Source: Clostridium chromiireducens
Lineage (GTDB): Bacteria > Bacillota > Clostridia > Clostridiales > Clostridiaceae
Direction of reading: 5' to 3'
Assembly (NCBI RefSeq): GCF_002029255.1
Contig: NZ_MZGT01000047.1
Location: 1-43,414 of the forward strand
Length of the DNA: 43,414 nt
The notes under the pieces were generated by a model. It worked only from the letters and a program-made list of their open reading frames with translations, made no database searches and was not told the DNA's origin. Positions 25,606-34,557 of this stretch are shown here, one piece after another. The number at the start of each line of letters is the position of its first letter. The stretch's first letter is position 1. Position numbers and translations under genes: made by a program.

Positions 25606-26683
25606 TTTGTTTTCTCCTTTCTAATAAATCTAAAAATGCTTCTATTCTAGTAACATATCCAGTTTCTCCAGTCATTTCATCAACAACAAGCGTAAGAATG
25701 GGAAAGTCCTTATCTCTGGATATTGTAGGAAGGAGAGCTTTGCATACAATTTCAGGCATACATCCCATTGGGAATATTTGAATAGCGCCATCAAATCCTT
25801 CTTCAGTAGCCATTACCGTTTCTCCAATACATTCTCTAGCGTGACCGCCAATATACAATGGGAGATATTCTTTAGAAGCTTTCCTCATGTCCAGCGAATT
25901 TAATCCAAACACTGACATAAATGAATCCTTTGCCCACCAACTTGGAGTGAGTCTTCTCTTTGTAGAAACACCATAATCCATAAGTTTATCTTCAATATAA
26001 AGATTTGAAAAAGGTTCAATTATAGTATATATCTCACCAATTATAGCTATTTTTATAGGTTCTTTATCTTTGCATAATTCTATTGAATTAAACTTTCTAT
26101 AATAATAATTTAATATTTTTATCATTTCATCAGGACTGGTACTTTTTATCGCATCGGATTTACATTTATTTAATAGTTTTTTACATTCACTCTTATTTCT
26201 CTCATATCCAGCTAGGTAGTGTGCCTTTGCTTCTATTTTATCTATTAGGTTTAAAACTTTAAAGCCTACACGTAACGAGTTTAATTTTTGAACAGTAGAT
26301 TTTTTGCTGTTTGATGAAATTAACGATATTCTGTTTAGGAACTCTTTTGTTCCAATTGCTGAGGGCTTATCTAGCACAACAAAATTCAAGTTATGTCCTA
26401 GCTTTTTCAGGGTATTTATTTGTAATTCACAATATTCACCATATCGACAAGGTCCACAACTGCCAGTAATTATTATTGTATCAGCGCCTTGCTCAATTCC
26501 TTGAATGTAATTTCCCATCATAAGTTTGAAAGGCAAACACATATCTTCGGGAGAATGCATTGAACCTATTTCTAAAGATCTTTTACTATTAAATTCTGGG
26601 ATTATGTAGTCTATACCAAGCGAATCGAAAATGGCTTTGGTAACAAGGTATGTATTTCCTAAATGCGGAGTCATAATTTTCAT
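25586..26683 (-). CDS. 2-hydroxyacyl-CoA dehydratase-like (HGD-D) protein
   Basis: A 365-residue protein related to the D-component/HgdB fold, with many cysteines able to hold an Fe-S cluster (EDMCLPFK, SCGPCRYGEYC, HARECIGE, GCMPEIVC). The start at 26683 follows the previous stop by one base and has GGAAAGGA upstream; an ATG at 26713 would lie inside the upstream gene. It ends with VDEMTGETGYVTRIEAF, nearly the same as the end of its upstream neighbour. The only partner ATPase nearby is the next gene. The substrate is unknown: no CoA-transferase or acyl-CoA dehydrogenase is adjacent, so a classical amino-acid fermentation enzyme is not supported. Confidence 0.85.
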   Translation of the reverse strand: MKIMTPHLGNTYLVTKAIFDSLGIDYIIPEFNSKRSLEIGSMHSPEDMCLPFKLMMGNYIQGIEQGADTIIITGSCGPCRYGEYCELQINTLKKLGHNLNFVVLDKPSAIGTKEFLNRISLISSNSKKSTVQKLNSLRVGFKVLNLIDKIEAKAHYLAGYERNKSECKKLLNKCKSDAIKSTSPDEMIKILNYYYRKFNSIELCKDKEPIKIAIIGEIYTIIEPFSNLYIEDKLMDYGVSTKRRLTPSWWAKDSFMSVFGLNSLDMRKASKEYLPLYIGGHARECIGETVMATEEGFDGAIQIFPMGCMPEIVCKALLPTISRDKDFPILTLVVDEMTGETGYVTRIEAFLDLLERRKQNVLSRC

Positions 26684-26684
26684 G

Positions 26685-27575
26685 TCAGTACTTCCTTTCC
26701 AGCATATCAACAAAGGCTTCTATTCTTGTATCGAATCCGGACTCACCAGTATGTTCATCAACTTTAAGAATTAGAAATGGGAAATCTTTAATCCTCTCTT
26801 TTATAAGATCTATAACAACAGAATCTATACCACAAGCAAAAGAAGATATATATATTACACCATCAATTTTTTTATTTTCAACTAAGTATGTTGAAGCGCC
26901 ATATGCAGTTCGTGCGAAAGTCCAAAAAGGCCTTTTAAATAATTCTTTTGTTTTGTCGGAAATAGAGTTTTCGTCTATGAATTCTTCAGTTATTATTCCA
27001 ATTCCTAACTTATTTAACTTTTTTACTATATTCATATTTACGAAATTATCGTAAACATTATAAGGATGACCAATTAAAACGATATTTAGTTTATATCCTT
27101 CGTTTTTAATTCCTGTTTTAATTTTACTTTGTTCAGCTAAAGCCTCGTAATATGCTTCTTTAATTTTTTTCTTATTGTTTGTTATCATGCTTCCTGTAGA
27201 TATAATCCAGTTATATAATTTTTCTTTTGAAGTCGCATAAATAGGAGCCATGGTAACCTTAGGCATATTAGGGACGGTGTTTATAATCATTTCTGGCAAT
27301 CCACAAAATTTTGGACAAATGAATTCATTTTCGGTTATCTGCATAATTCGCGGGATGACCATTAAATCGCATTTATCCTTGATGGAAGCTACATGACCAT
27401 GGAATATTTTAATTGGTAAACATGCTTCGTTTACACAGTGTTTAACGCCTTCATCTAATATCTGTTTGTTTGTGTTAGGGGAGGTTATAATTTCAGCACC
27501 AAGCTCACTAAAAAATTTTTCAAGAAAGATAGAATATTTGTAATTTAATAATCCTTTGGGAATTCCAACCTTCAT
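26685..27575 (-). CDS. DUF2229 (activase-associated) protein
   Basis: A 296-residue protein that opens MKVGIPKGLLNYKY. It has the conserved cysteine motifs CVNEACLPIK and CPKFCGLPE of DUF2229, the domain found in very long activase-related proteins between the ATPase and HGD-D parts. The start at 27575 is preceded by GGAGTG eight bases upstream. It is first of the three tightly coupled minus-strand genes. The C-terminus VDEHTGESGFDTRIEAF recurs in the next gene, suggesting common ancestry. Likely an Fe-S partner of the activase; the reaction is unknown. Confidence 0.85.
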   Translation of the reverse strand: MKVGIPKGLLNYKYSIFLEKFFSELGAEIITSPNTNKQILDEGVKHCVNEACLPIKIFHGHVASIKDKCDLMVIPRIMQITENEFICPKFCGLPEMIINTVPNMPKVTMAPIYATSKEKLYNWIISTGSMITNNKKKIKEAYYEALAEQSKIKTGIKNEGYKLNIVLIGHPYNVYDNFVNMNIVKKLNKLGIGIITEEFIDENSISDKTKELFKRPFWTFARTAYGASTYLVENKKIDGVIYISSFACGIDSVVIDLIKERIKDFPFLILKVDEHTGESGFDTRIEAFVDMLERKY

Positions 27576-27731
27576 ATACATTTCACTCCTATAATATTTA
27601 GCTCGTTTTTCTATTTTTCTCATAATTTCTTAAAATATTCATATTTTTAATGAAAACTATAGGAATATAGTATAAATGTAGTAAGGTGGAATTAATTTAG
27701 CGCGAATTTGATTATCTATTGTAAGATAAAT

Positions 27732-27757
27732 CATGGAGTAACAAAAGTTACTCCATG
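27732..27757 (-). terminator. Terminator of the GH8 gene
   Basis: CATGGAGTAAC and its complement (27732-27742, 27747-27757) form a perfect 11-bp stem with a four-base loop, just after the GH8 stop on the minus strand. It separates that gene from the activase operon. Confidence 0.75.
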
Positions 27758-27775
27758 TTAAAAACAATGTTTAGA

Positions 27776-28969
27776 TTAACTAATGTACCAATTTCCTGTT
27801 GCAACTATCATAGAAATAAGTTTTAGCGTATTTTCATAGAAAGTACATTTTGTTATTGGTTTATTTATTAAAGTTTCCCAAAGAGCAATGGTCCAATTAT
27901 CATGTCCTTTTTCAATGAGGGAACTCACTAAAAAAGGTGCTATAAATGATAGATCGTTAGATGAACCAAAGGAATGGCCAGGAGGGCCATTAGCTATATA
28001 ATATCCTGATTTTATATTTTTAGGATTATATGAGGTCTCTTTTTTTATCCAATAATTAAGGGTATGAAGCTCATGAGTTATTGGAGTTTTATTTATAATT
28101 ATATCCATAGAATATCGCCAAGGAGTCCTACAACTGTTAAAATAATAATCTCCATCATGAATAGTTTCTAGGACTTTGAATTTAGGAGCTATATAATTAT
28201 TTATATTATTGATATCCTTTATAAAGAAATCAGGCATTAGCCCGTTAGCCTTGCTTTCATTCTTCATTTGTTCTGAAATAATAAAGTCGATTTTATCAAG
28301 TACCATTTGCCACTCTGTGCTATTTTTGAAATCGAATTTAATAAATTCTCTTATATGATACTTTAGAAAATCTGAACTTCTAGTCACGTACTTGAAATTA
28401 TTAACTTTTATTCCTTTGACCCAATCACCTAAAGTTAGAATATAATCATTTTTATTTACGCAACTATCCATTAAGGCATTAATCCTTTTAACAGCTTCAC
28501 TTTTATAGTTGATTTTATCATTCTCTCCCCAAATTTTATGTGCGAGAAGGAGTCCATAACTGATATCCATATCTCCATCGGTTGCAGAGGACGTTTCAGG
28601 CGAAGAGTTAACAATATTACCAGTAGAATTTTTAACTTGCTGCCATGCCATTAAATTATTGTTATAAAAACTAGGAAACGACTTTATATAATTGTATATT
28701 GATGTAAAATGAATTTTAGCTGTAAGATCAAATTTACTCATAATTGGGAATATAATCATTCCATAGCCCATTGCTTCGGAGACAGTGACTGCATTATTAG
28801 TAGTAGGTTGGTCTAATGCGTAAAAAAGATATTCTTTCATAGTATTAGAGTCATTTACAAGTCTTAAGTAACGCATTTTCCAATCATTATAAAAAGATAA
28901 CAATTCTAGATTTAAGTTAGTTTGTGAATAATAACTAACTAATGAATCATTGTAAATTATAATCACCAC
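27776..28969 (-). CDS. Glycoside hydrolase family 8, unusual N-terminus
   Basis: A 397-residue (alpha/alpha)6-barrel glycosidase. The catalytic acid Glu lies in VSEAMGYGM and the family signature is ATDGDMDISYGLLLA. GH8 enzymes cleave beta-1,4-glucan, chitosan, mixed-linkage glucan or xylan oligomers. The domain seems complete from FYNDWKMRYLRL onward. The coordinate given starts at a GTG that is itself part of the SD-like GGTGGTG; the first in-frame ATG is only codon 32, and no signal peptide is visible. Reading upstream in frame gives no ATG before the gene-free region. It is either initiated at a rare codon, truncated at the 5' end, or a pseudogene. Confidence 0.8.
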   Translation of the reverse strand: MVIIIYNDSLVSYYSQTNLNLELLSFYNDWKMRYLRLVNDSNTMKEYLFYALDQPTTNNAVTVSEAMGYGMIIFPIMSKFDLTAKIHFTSIYNYIKSFPSFYNNNLMAWQQVKNSTGNIVNSSPETSSATDGDMDISYGLLLAHKIWGENDKINYKSEAVKRINALMDSCVNKNDYILTLGDWVKGIKVNNFKYVTRSSDFLKYHIREFIKFDFKNSTEWQMVLDKIDFIISEQMKNESKANGLMPDFFIKDINNINNYIAPKFKVLETIHDGDYYFNSCRTPWRYSMDIIINKTPITHELHTLNYWIKKETSYNPKNIKSGYYIANGPPGHSFGSSNDLSFIAPFLVSSLIEKGHDNWTIALWETLINKPITKCTFYENTLKLISMIVATGNWYIS

Positions 28970-29232
28970 CTTTTTTATTAATATATTTTTATTGTTAAAA
29001 AGGATGCTAATTTTATAAGACTGTGTGTAAATAGTTATTTTAGAGCTAGTAACTAGATATTATGGTTTGAAGAATTGAATCACTATAAAATCATTGTAAA
29101 TAGAATGATTTTATAGTATACTTACTTCTTGTGATAATTAAATTAATAAATTGGGGCGCTATTTTTAGCGCCTTTTATAGTTTTTATAATAACTTTTTAT
29201 ATTCCAAATGAACAGAGAGGGAATGACATAAA
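28970..29232 (+). promoter_or_regulatory. Divergent region and structured leader of the EamA gene
   Basis: It contains two plus-strand hairpins. ACTATAAAATCATT and its complement (29082-29095, 29104-29117) form a perfect 14-bp stem. The second is GGCGCTA/TAGCGCC (29155-29161, 29166-29172) followed by TTTT, an intrinsic terminator about 60 bases before the EamA start. No other gene lies upstream on that strand, so the terminator may attenuate the EamA transcript. No known riboswitch class was recognised. Confidence 0.5.
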
Positions 29233-30141
29233 ATGAAAGACAAATTACACATAATACCATATATTACCGCTATAATAACTAACTTTATTTTTGGTTTGAG
29301 TTTTCTATTTTCCAAACAAGCATTGAGAGTTGCTGCCCCTATGGAGTTACTTTCATTTAGATTTTTAGCCGCTTTTTTTGTGATGACAATTCTAATATGG
29401 ATAAAAGTAATAAAAGTGGATTATAAAAATAAACCTATGAAATGGCTTATTATCTTAGCGTTAGTAGAGCCAATAATTTACTTTATTTTTGAAACATATG
29501 GGATTCAAAGAACGTCATCATCTTTAGGCGGCCTTATGATAGCACTTATACCCATATTAGTAACAATTCTTGCAATATACATATTGAATGAGAAACCTTC
29601 TATAAGACAGGCTTTAAGTATAATATTATCTGTATCAGGTGTGGCTTTAATAATTTTGATGGAGAATTCAAACGATCCGGGAGGAAGTACTTTACTTGGC
29701 ATACTTCTTCTTGGAGGAGCAGTATTTTCAGCAGCATTATTTAACATAATAGCTAGAAAAATATCTAAGGATTTTACTGCAATAGAAGTAACATACTTCA
29801 TGATGATAATAGGAGCAATATTTTTCAATTTAATTTCAATTATTGATCATATGTTAAATAGAGAATTACCCAAATACTTTTTGCCGTTAAGTAGTCCAAG
29901 TTTTGTATCATCAGTATTATATCTTGGCATATTATCGTCTGTGGTAGCATACTTTCTGACTAATTATACATTGTCAAAAATGGAAGCTTCTAGATGTTCA
30001 GTATTCGCCAATATATCAACAATAGTATCTATAGCTGCTGGGGTATTAGTTTTAAATGAAAATTTTTACTTATATCATTTTATAGGGTCCGTTATGATTT
30101 TAGTAGGGGTATGGGGGACAAACTATTATAAGAGCCGATAA
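29233..30141 (+). CDS. EamA-family (DMT superfamily) permease
   Basis: A 302-residue inner-membrane transporter with about ten transmembrane segments made of two EamA repeats. The first repeat carries GLSFLFSKQAL, the second AALFNIIARKIS and ends LNENFYLYHFIGSVMILVGVW. Family members export amino acids or other metabolites, or import sugars; substrate cannot be assigned. AGAGGG precedes the ATG. It is monocistronic behind a terminator-bearing leader. Confidence 0.9.
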   Translation: MKDKLHIIPYITAIITNFIFGLSFLFSKQALRVAAPMELLSFRFLAAFFVMTILIWIKVIKVDYKNKPMKWLIILALVEPIIYFIFETYGIQRTSSSLGGLMIALIPILVTILAIYILNEKPSIRQALSIILSVSGVALIILMENSNDPGGSTLLGILLLGGAVFSAALFNIIARKISKDFTAIEVTYFMMIIGAIFFNLISIIDHMLNRELPKYFLPLSSPSFVSSVLYLGILSSVVAYFLTNYTLSKMEASRCSVFANISTIVSIAAGVLVLNENFYLYHFIGSVMILVGVWGTNYYKSR

Positions 30142-30264
30142 CATTTCGTTTTGAGCTAATTTCGTTAAGAGTCAACATAAGTTTTCGTTTAGTTAATGAT
30201 ATTTTCCTTTTTTGCTGAGTTGTTGTATCATTAATAAAAAAGCATTGTTTTTATGGGGGGCAGA

Positions 30265-31050
30265 ATGGAAAGAAAAATAGTTTTTTTTGATATTGATGGA
30301 ACTTTATATAATAATAAAATAGGGGTGCCAGAAAGCACAGTACAAGGAATAAAGGAATTAAAGGATAAAGGACATCTTGCGTTTATATCAACAGGTAGAG
30401 CGAGGGCTATGATACCTCAGGATTTAATAGATTTAGGATTTGATGGTGTATTAGCTGCTTGTGGTGCATATGTAGAGTGTAGCGGTAACGTAATATATAA
30501 CATTGATTTAGAAAAAGAAATAGCTGATTATGCAGTAAATGTTCTAAGGAAATATAATGTGTTTTGCGTTTTAGAAGGACAAGATTATTTATATATGGAT
30601 GAAGATAATTTTTTGGATGGAGGGTTATTTTCCGTAACTAAATTTAAGAGCCAATATAGTGAAAAAATAAAGCCAATTAATGGAGAGGAGTATCGCATAA
30701 ATAAGATTACATGCAGAACTAATAAAAATAGCAATTTTGAAGAAGCATTTAAATCTTTAGAGAATAATTTTGATTGTATATACCATAACACTGAATTTAT
30801 CGAATTAGTTCCGAAAGGATTTACGAAAGTAAAAGGCATTGAGGCTATCATTAAACATTTAGGAATATTTATTGAAGATACATATGCATTTGGAGATAGC
30901 TTAAATGACATAGATATGCTTCAATATGTTAGGTATGGAATTGCTATGGGAAATAGCAATCCAGAAATTCTTGAAAAAGTTAGGTATAAGACAGACAATA
31001 TTGAAAATGACGGTATTTATAAAGGATTAAAGCAATTTAAACTTATATAA
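30265..31050 (+). CDS. HAD-family Cof-type phosphatase
   Basis: A 261-residue cytoplasmic phosphatase of the HAD IIB (Cof) group. Motif I is FFDIDGTLY with the nucleophile Asp, motif II is STGRAR, motif III Lys lies in FTKVKG, and motif IV is FGDSLNDIDM. The cap domain lies between motifs II and III. Relatives dephosphorylate sugar phosphates, FMN or other small phosphates. The ATG at 30265 follows GGGGGG; an ATG at 30253 has no RBS. Monocistronic with a strong terminator. Confidence 0.92.
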   Translation: MERKIVFFDIDGTLYNNKIGVPESTVQGIKELKDKGHLAFISTGRARAMIPQDLIDLGFDGVLAACGAYVECSGNVIYNIDLEKEIADYAVNVLRKYNVFCVLEGQDYLYMDEDNFLDGGLFSVTKFKSQYSEKIKPINGEEYRINKITCRTNKNSNFEEAFKSLENNFDCIYHNTEFIELVPKGFTKVKGIEAIIKHLGIFIEDTYAFGDSLNDIDMLQYVRYGIAMGNSNPEILEKVRYKTDNIENDGIYKGLKQFKLI

Positions 31051-31055
31051 TAAGA

Positions 31056-31100
31056 AAGTGACTTAGAATTATTATAACAATTTTAAGTCGCTTCTTTTTT
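31056..31100 (+). terminator. Terminator of the HAD phosphatase gene
   Basis: A 14-bp stem (31056-31069 with 31080-31093, two G-U pairs) followed by CTTTTTT. Confidence 0.85.
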
Positions 31101-31226
31101 AGTAAAGATTAAATTATAGATATAAAGTTCATATTGATAGAGATAATATAATTTAGAGTATATTATGACGAATAACTGTAAAAAACTATATCATATTAAT
31201 ATAAATGCATTAATATTAATTACGTA

Positions 31227-31240
31227 GTAAAATATTTTAC
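31227..31240. promoter_or_regulatory. Palindrome upstream of the NADH oxidase
   Basis: GTAAAATATTTTAC is a perfect 14-bp palindrome 109 bp before the start codon. It could be an operator, but matches no consensus I can name with confidence. TATAAT at 31283-31288 is a possible -10 with a poor -35. Confidence 0.35.
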
Positions 31241-31348
31241 AAGAAAAAAGGAGAAAATCTTTCTTTCTTTTCTAAAAAGATATATAATGTTATTAATAGA
31301 TAATTATTATTTATGAAAAGTAATTATTAAATAATTAGGAGGTATTAT

Positions 31349-32689
31349 ATGAAAGTTATTGTGATTGGATGTACTCATGCAGGAACAGCTGCTATAGTCA
31401 ATTTAAGAGAATTACATCCTGATAGTGAAGTTGTTGTATATGAAAGAAATGACAATATATCATTTTTATCTTGTGGAATTGCATTAAGCATTGGAGGAAT
31501 AGTTACTGAAACAGAAAAATTATTTTATAATTCACCACAGAATTTAAGTTCAATGGGTGTTGTAACAAAGATGAAACATGATGTCTTAGATATTGATTTT
31601 GATAATAAAAAAATTAAGGTAAAGAATTTAGATAATGATGAAATATTAGAGGATAATTATGACAAACTGGTCTTAACTCTAGGTTCTTGGCCAATAATCC
31701 CTAAATTTGAAGGTGGAGACTTAGAAAATATCCTTTTGTGTAAAAATTATAATCATGCAAAAGAAATAGAAGCTAGACGTAATAATGCAAAAAATGTGAT
31801 TGTAATTGGTGGAGGGTACATTGGTGTAGAACTTGCTGAAGCATTTAAGATGAAAGATAAAAATGTTACATTAATAGATGCTGAAGATAGGATAATGTCA
31901 AAGTACTTAGATAAGGAATTTACTGATATTGCAGAAAAAGAATTTAAGGATCATGGAATTAACTTGGTATTAGGTGAAAAGGTTAAGCTATTTAAAGGGG
32001 AAAATAATAAAGTATCACATGTGGTTACTGAAAATAAAGAATATGAGGCGGATTTAGTTATTTTATGTATAGGTTTTGCACCAAGTACTTCTCTTATAAA
32101 GGGAAAACTGGAAACTTTAGAAAATGGTGCAATCATGATTGATGAATATATGAGAACAAGCAGAGAAGATGTATTTGCAGCAGGTGACTGTTGTGTTGTC
32201 AAATTTAATCCAGGGAATGATACAAGATATATCCCGTTAGCTACAAATGCAGTTAGAATGGGAACATTAATTGCACATAATATTACTGGGCCTAAATTGA
32301 AATATATGGGAACACAAGGCACTTCAGGAATTAAAATATATGAAAAATGTATTGCGTCGACAGGATTAACTGAAGATGTAGCAAGAGCTACAACATCATT
32401 TAATGTAGGTGCAGTATCAGTAATGGATAGTTATAGACCAGAATTCATGCCTACTTATGAAGAAGCATTATTAAAATTAGTATATGACAAAGATAGTAGG
32501 AGAATACTAGGCGGGCAAATTATATCAAAATTAGATTTGACACAGTTTATGAATACATTGTCAGTGGTAATTCAAAATAAAATGACCGTTGAGGAGCTAG
32601 CCATGACGGATTTCTTCTTCCAACCACACTTCAATAAACCATGGAGCTTATTAAATATAGCCGCACTTCAAGCATTAAAGAACTTATAA
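31349..32689 (+). CDS. nox: NADH oxidase / CoA-disulfide-reductase family flavoprotein
   Basis: A 446-residue FAD/NAD(P) protein of the NADH oxidase-peroxidase-CoADR family. The N-terminal FAD-binding fold is MKVIVIGCTHAG, the redox-active single cysteine is Cys42 in SFLSCGIAL, and the NADH-binding fold is VIVIGGGYIGVELAEAF (about 150). The second FAD motif is VFAAGDCC and the C-terminal dimerisation domain is intact. A water-forming NADH oxidase is most likely, reducing O2 to water, a common oxygen defence in clostridia. NADH peroxidase or CoA-disulfide reductase cannot be excluded. AGGAGG precedes the ATG. Confidence 0.9.
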   Translation: MKVIVIGCTHAGTAAIVNLRELHPDSEVVVYERNDNISFLSCGIALSIGGIVTETEKLFYNSPQNLSSMGVVTKMKHDVLDIDFDNKKIKVKNLDNDEILEDNYDKLVLTLGSWPIIPKFEGGDLENILLCKNYNHAKEIEARRNNAKNVIVIGGGYIGVELAEAFKMKDKNVTLIDAEDRIMSKYLDKEFTDIAEKEFKDHGINLVLGEKVKLFKGENNKVSHVVTENKEYEADLVILCIGFAPSTSLIKGKLETLENGAIMIDEYMRTSREDVFAAGDCCVVKFNPGNDTRYIPLATNAVRMGTLIAHNITGPKLKYMGTQGTSGIKIYEKCIASTGLTEDVARATTSFNVGAVSVMDSYRPEFMPTYEEALLKLVYDKDSRRILGGQIISKLDLTQFMNTLSVVIQNKMTVEELAMTDFFFQPHFNKPWSLLNIAALQALKNL

Positions 32690-32770
32690 AGTGAAACTTT
32701 CAGGTAGAGTTTCATATGTAGATGGAGTGTTAAGGATGATAGCTATCTTATAAGATAGATATTTAAAGTT

Positions 32771-32808
32771 AAAATCAACTGACCACGATTTTTTGGTCAG
32801 TTGATTTT
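32771..32808. terminator. Bidirectional terminator, nox / MocR gene
   Basis: A perfect 15-bp stem, AAAATCAACTGACCA and its complement (32771-32785, 32794-32808), with 8-base loop, between convergent genes. Confidence 0.9.
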
Positions 32809-32822
32809 ATATAAATAATATT

Positions 32823-34298
32823 TTAAGAGGATTCTTCTAAGATCTTAATGTTCTTTCCAATTATTTTTATACCTTTTCGTATATCTTCATCGCTTACTCT
32901 ACCAAAACCAATTCTGAAGGTATCATCTCCGTTAATAATGCTAGATTCTAGATGATAATTTTCATAAAATATATCACCGGGCATAAATAATACATTATCG
33001 GAATAACAGAGTTCTAAAAGTTTCCTAGAGTTTATTTTATTTTTCAATTTAATAAATACATGTAGGCCACCTTCACCGGTTATATATTCGTAAGGGATGT
33101 ATTTTTCAACTAAATCAACTACAAGATTATATTTATCTCTATAATATTTTCGTACGTTTTTAACGTATCTACTAAAGGCACCACTTTTCAAATAATAATA
33201 GAAGGCACTTTGATCTAAGAAAGAAGTGTGAATATTTTTGCCTCTCTTGACACTCTCTAGAACATCAATAAGATTTTTATCCGCAAATATCCATCCGATT
33301 CTAAGTCCGGGAAATAATATTTTAGAAAGACTTCCTATATATATAACTCCATTTCCACCTCCACATAAAGAAGCAATAGGATCAATAGGAGAACTGGAAT
33401 AAAGTAATTCCTCATTAAAGCCATCCTCAATTATAGGAACAGAATATTTCCTGAAAAGTTTATATATTTCTCTTCTTCTTTCAGTTTTTGTAACAATTCC
33501 TGTTGGATTGTTATATGAAGGTATTAGATATCCAAACTTAGGAGAATACTTGCTTAACGCATTTTCAAGGGATTTTAAATCAAGACCTTCTTTATCCATC
33601 TTCACTTGAACGATTTGCAGACCATAAGATTTCATTATTTTTAATGCTGTATTATGAGTAGGCTCCTCGCATAAAATAATATCTCCTTTATTGGTCAATG
33701 AACTAATAATTATGTCAAAGGCTTCAGTAAAACCATTTGTTATTAAAATATCTTTATTTTCAGTGTTTACACGTTTTTCGGCCATATAATCAAAAAAGTA
33801 ATCTATCAAAGGCTTATAACCTTTAGCATAACCATAATTCAACAAATTTGTTCCTTCAAAAGTCCAAGCATCCAAAAGAGAACGTTTAAAATCGTCAAGG
33901 TTAAATAGATGACTTTCTGGGGAAATAGATTTAAAGGATATTATCCCTTTTTTGTAAGGTAATTCATTCTTTACGATATCAAATTTTTTTAAGGTACTTC
34001 CGTAATCATTAATTATCTTTGAATAATTTATATTGTATTCATAACTTTCATTTTTGCCTTCAATTAAAATAAAGGAACCCACACCTTTTCTAGTAATAAT
34101 TATTCCCATACTCTCTAACTCTTCATAAGCTGAGATAACGGAATTTCTGCTTATACTTAAAAATTTACTTACTTCTCTGGTAGATGGGAGTTTGCTATCC
34201 TTTTTTAATTCACCATTTTTAATTCCTTGTTTAATATGTTTTTCTAATTGAAGATATATAGGCTCATCTTTATTTAAAATAAGATTGGAGAATATCAA
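32823..34298 (-). CDS. MocR-type regulator (GntR HTH + aminotransferase-like domain)
   Basis: A 491-residue chimeric regulator: GntR-type winged helix (about 10-75, with PSTREVSKFLSISRNSVISAYEE), linker, then a fold-type I aminotransferase-like domain with the PLP lysine in GSLSKILFPGLRIGW. PdxR, GabR and others share this design and usually control a neighbouring divergent gene. Here that is the H-NOX chemoreceptor, which is an odd target; the real regulon is unknown. The start is a TTG at 34298, fixed by the near-perfect SD GAGGTGAT seven bases upstream. Confidence 0.9.
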   Translation of the reverse strand: MIFSNLILNKDEPIYLQLEKHIKQGIKNGELKKDSKLPSTREVSKFLSISRNSVISAYEELESMGIIITRKGVGSFILIEGKNESYEYNINYSKIINDYGSTLKKFDIVKNELPYKKGIISFKSISPESHLFNLDDFKRSLLDAWTFEGTNLLNYGYAKGYKPLIDYFFDYMAEKRVNTENKDILITNGFTEAFDIIISSLTNKGDIILCEEPTHNTALKIMKSYGLQIVQVKMDKEGLDLKSLENALSKYSPKFGYLIPSYNNPTGIVTKTERRREIYKLFRKYSVPIIEDGFNEELLYSSSPIDPIASLCGGGNGVIYIGSLSKILFPGLRIGWIFADKNLIDVLESVKRGKNIHTSFLDQSAFYYYLKSGAFSRYVKNVRKYYRDKYNLVVDLVEKYIPYEYITGEGGLHVFIKLKNKINSRKLLELCYSDNVLFMPGDIFYENYHLESSIINGDDTFRIGFGRVSDEDIRKGIKIIGKNIKILEESS

Positions 34299-34446
34299 TT
34301 TTAAATCACCTCATTTCATTGATATTAATATGGCATTAATTATTTATGATACTTTTTACAATTATCATACAACTTATTGAATGTCAACTTAATTGTGCAT
34401 TCGCACTTTATAGGACAATGTCTTACTTTTTTATTAACTAACATTT

Positions 34447-34472
34447 ATTGTTAAATAATATTAATTAACAAT
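34447..34472. promoter_or_regulatory. Palindrome in the MocR / H-NOX receptor divergent region
   Basis: A 26-bp near-perfect palindrome (ATTGTTAA...TTAACAAT, one mismatched pair), centred at 34459.5. It overlaps the -35 of the receptor promoter, so it could be a repressor site. Half-site spacing is wider than the Rex consensus. Confidence 0.5.
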
Positions 34473-34493
34473 ATATTTTTTATGTTGTATAAT
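34465..34493 (+). promoter_or_regulatory. Promoter of the H-NOX chemoreceptor gene
   Basis: TTAACA (34465-34470), 17-bp spacer, TATAAT (34488-34493), giving a leader of about 60 bases. Confidence 0.55.
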
Positions 34494-34557
34494 TGATTTA
34501 TAAGAAAAGATTAGCGTAAATATAAAATTATTAAAAAGAAATAAGGAGGTATTACCT

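Noticed and set aside
24631..27575. Classical 2-hydroxyglutaryl-CoA or phenyllactyl-CoA dehydratase operon
   Set aside because: The set contains DUF2229 and a long-type activase tail but no second dehydratase subunit pair, CoA-transferase or electron-transfer flavoprotein.
34447..34472. Rex (NADH-sensing) operator before the H-NOX receptor
   Set aside because: TTGTTAA/TTAACAA half-sites resemble Rex sites, but the gap between them is wider than in the consensus. Kept only as an unassigned palindrome.
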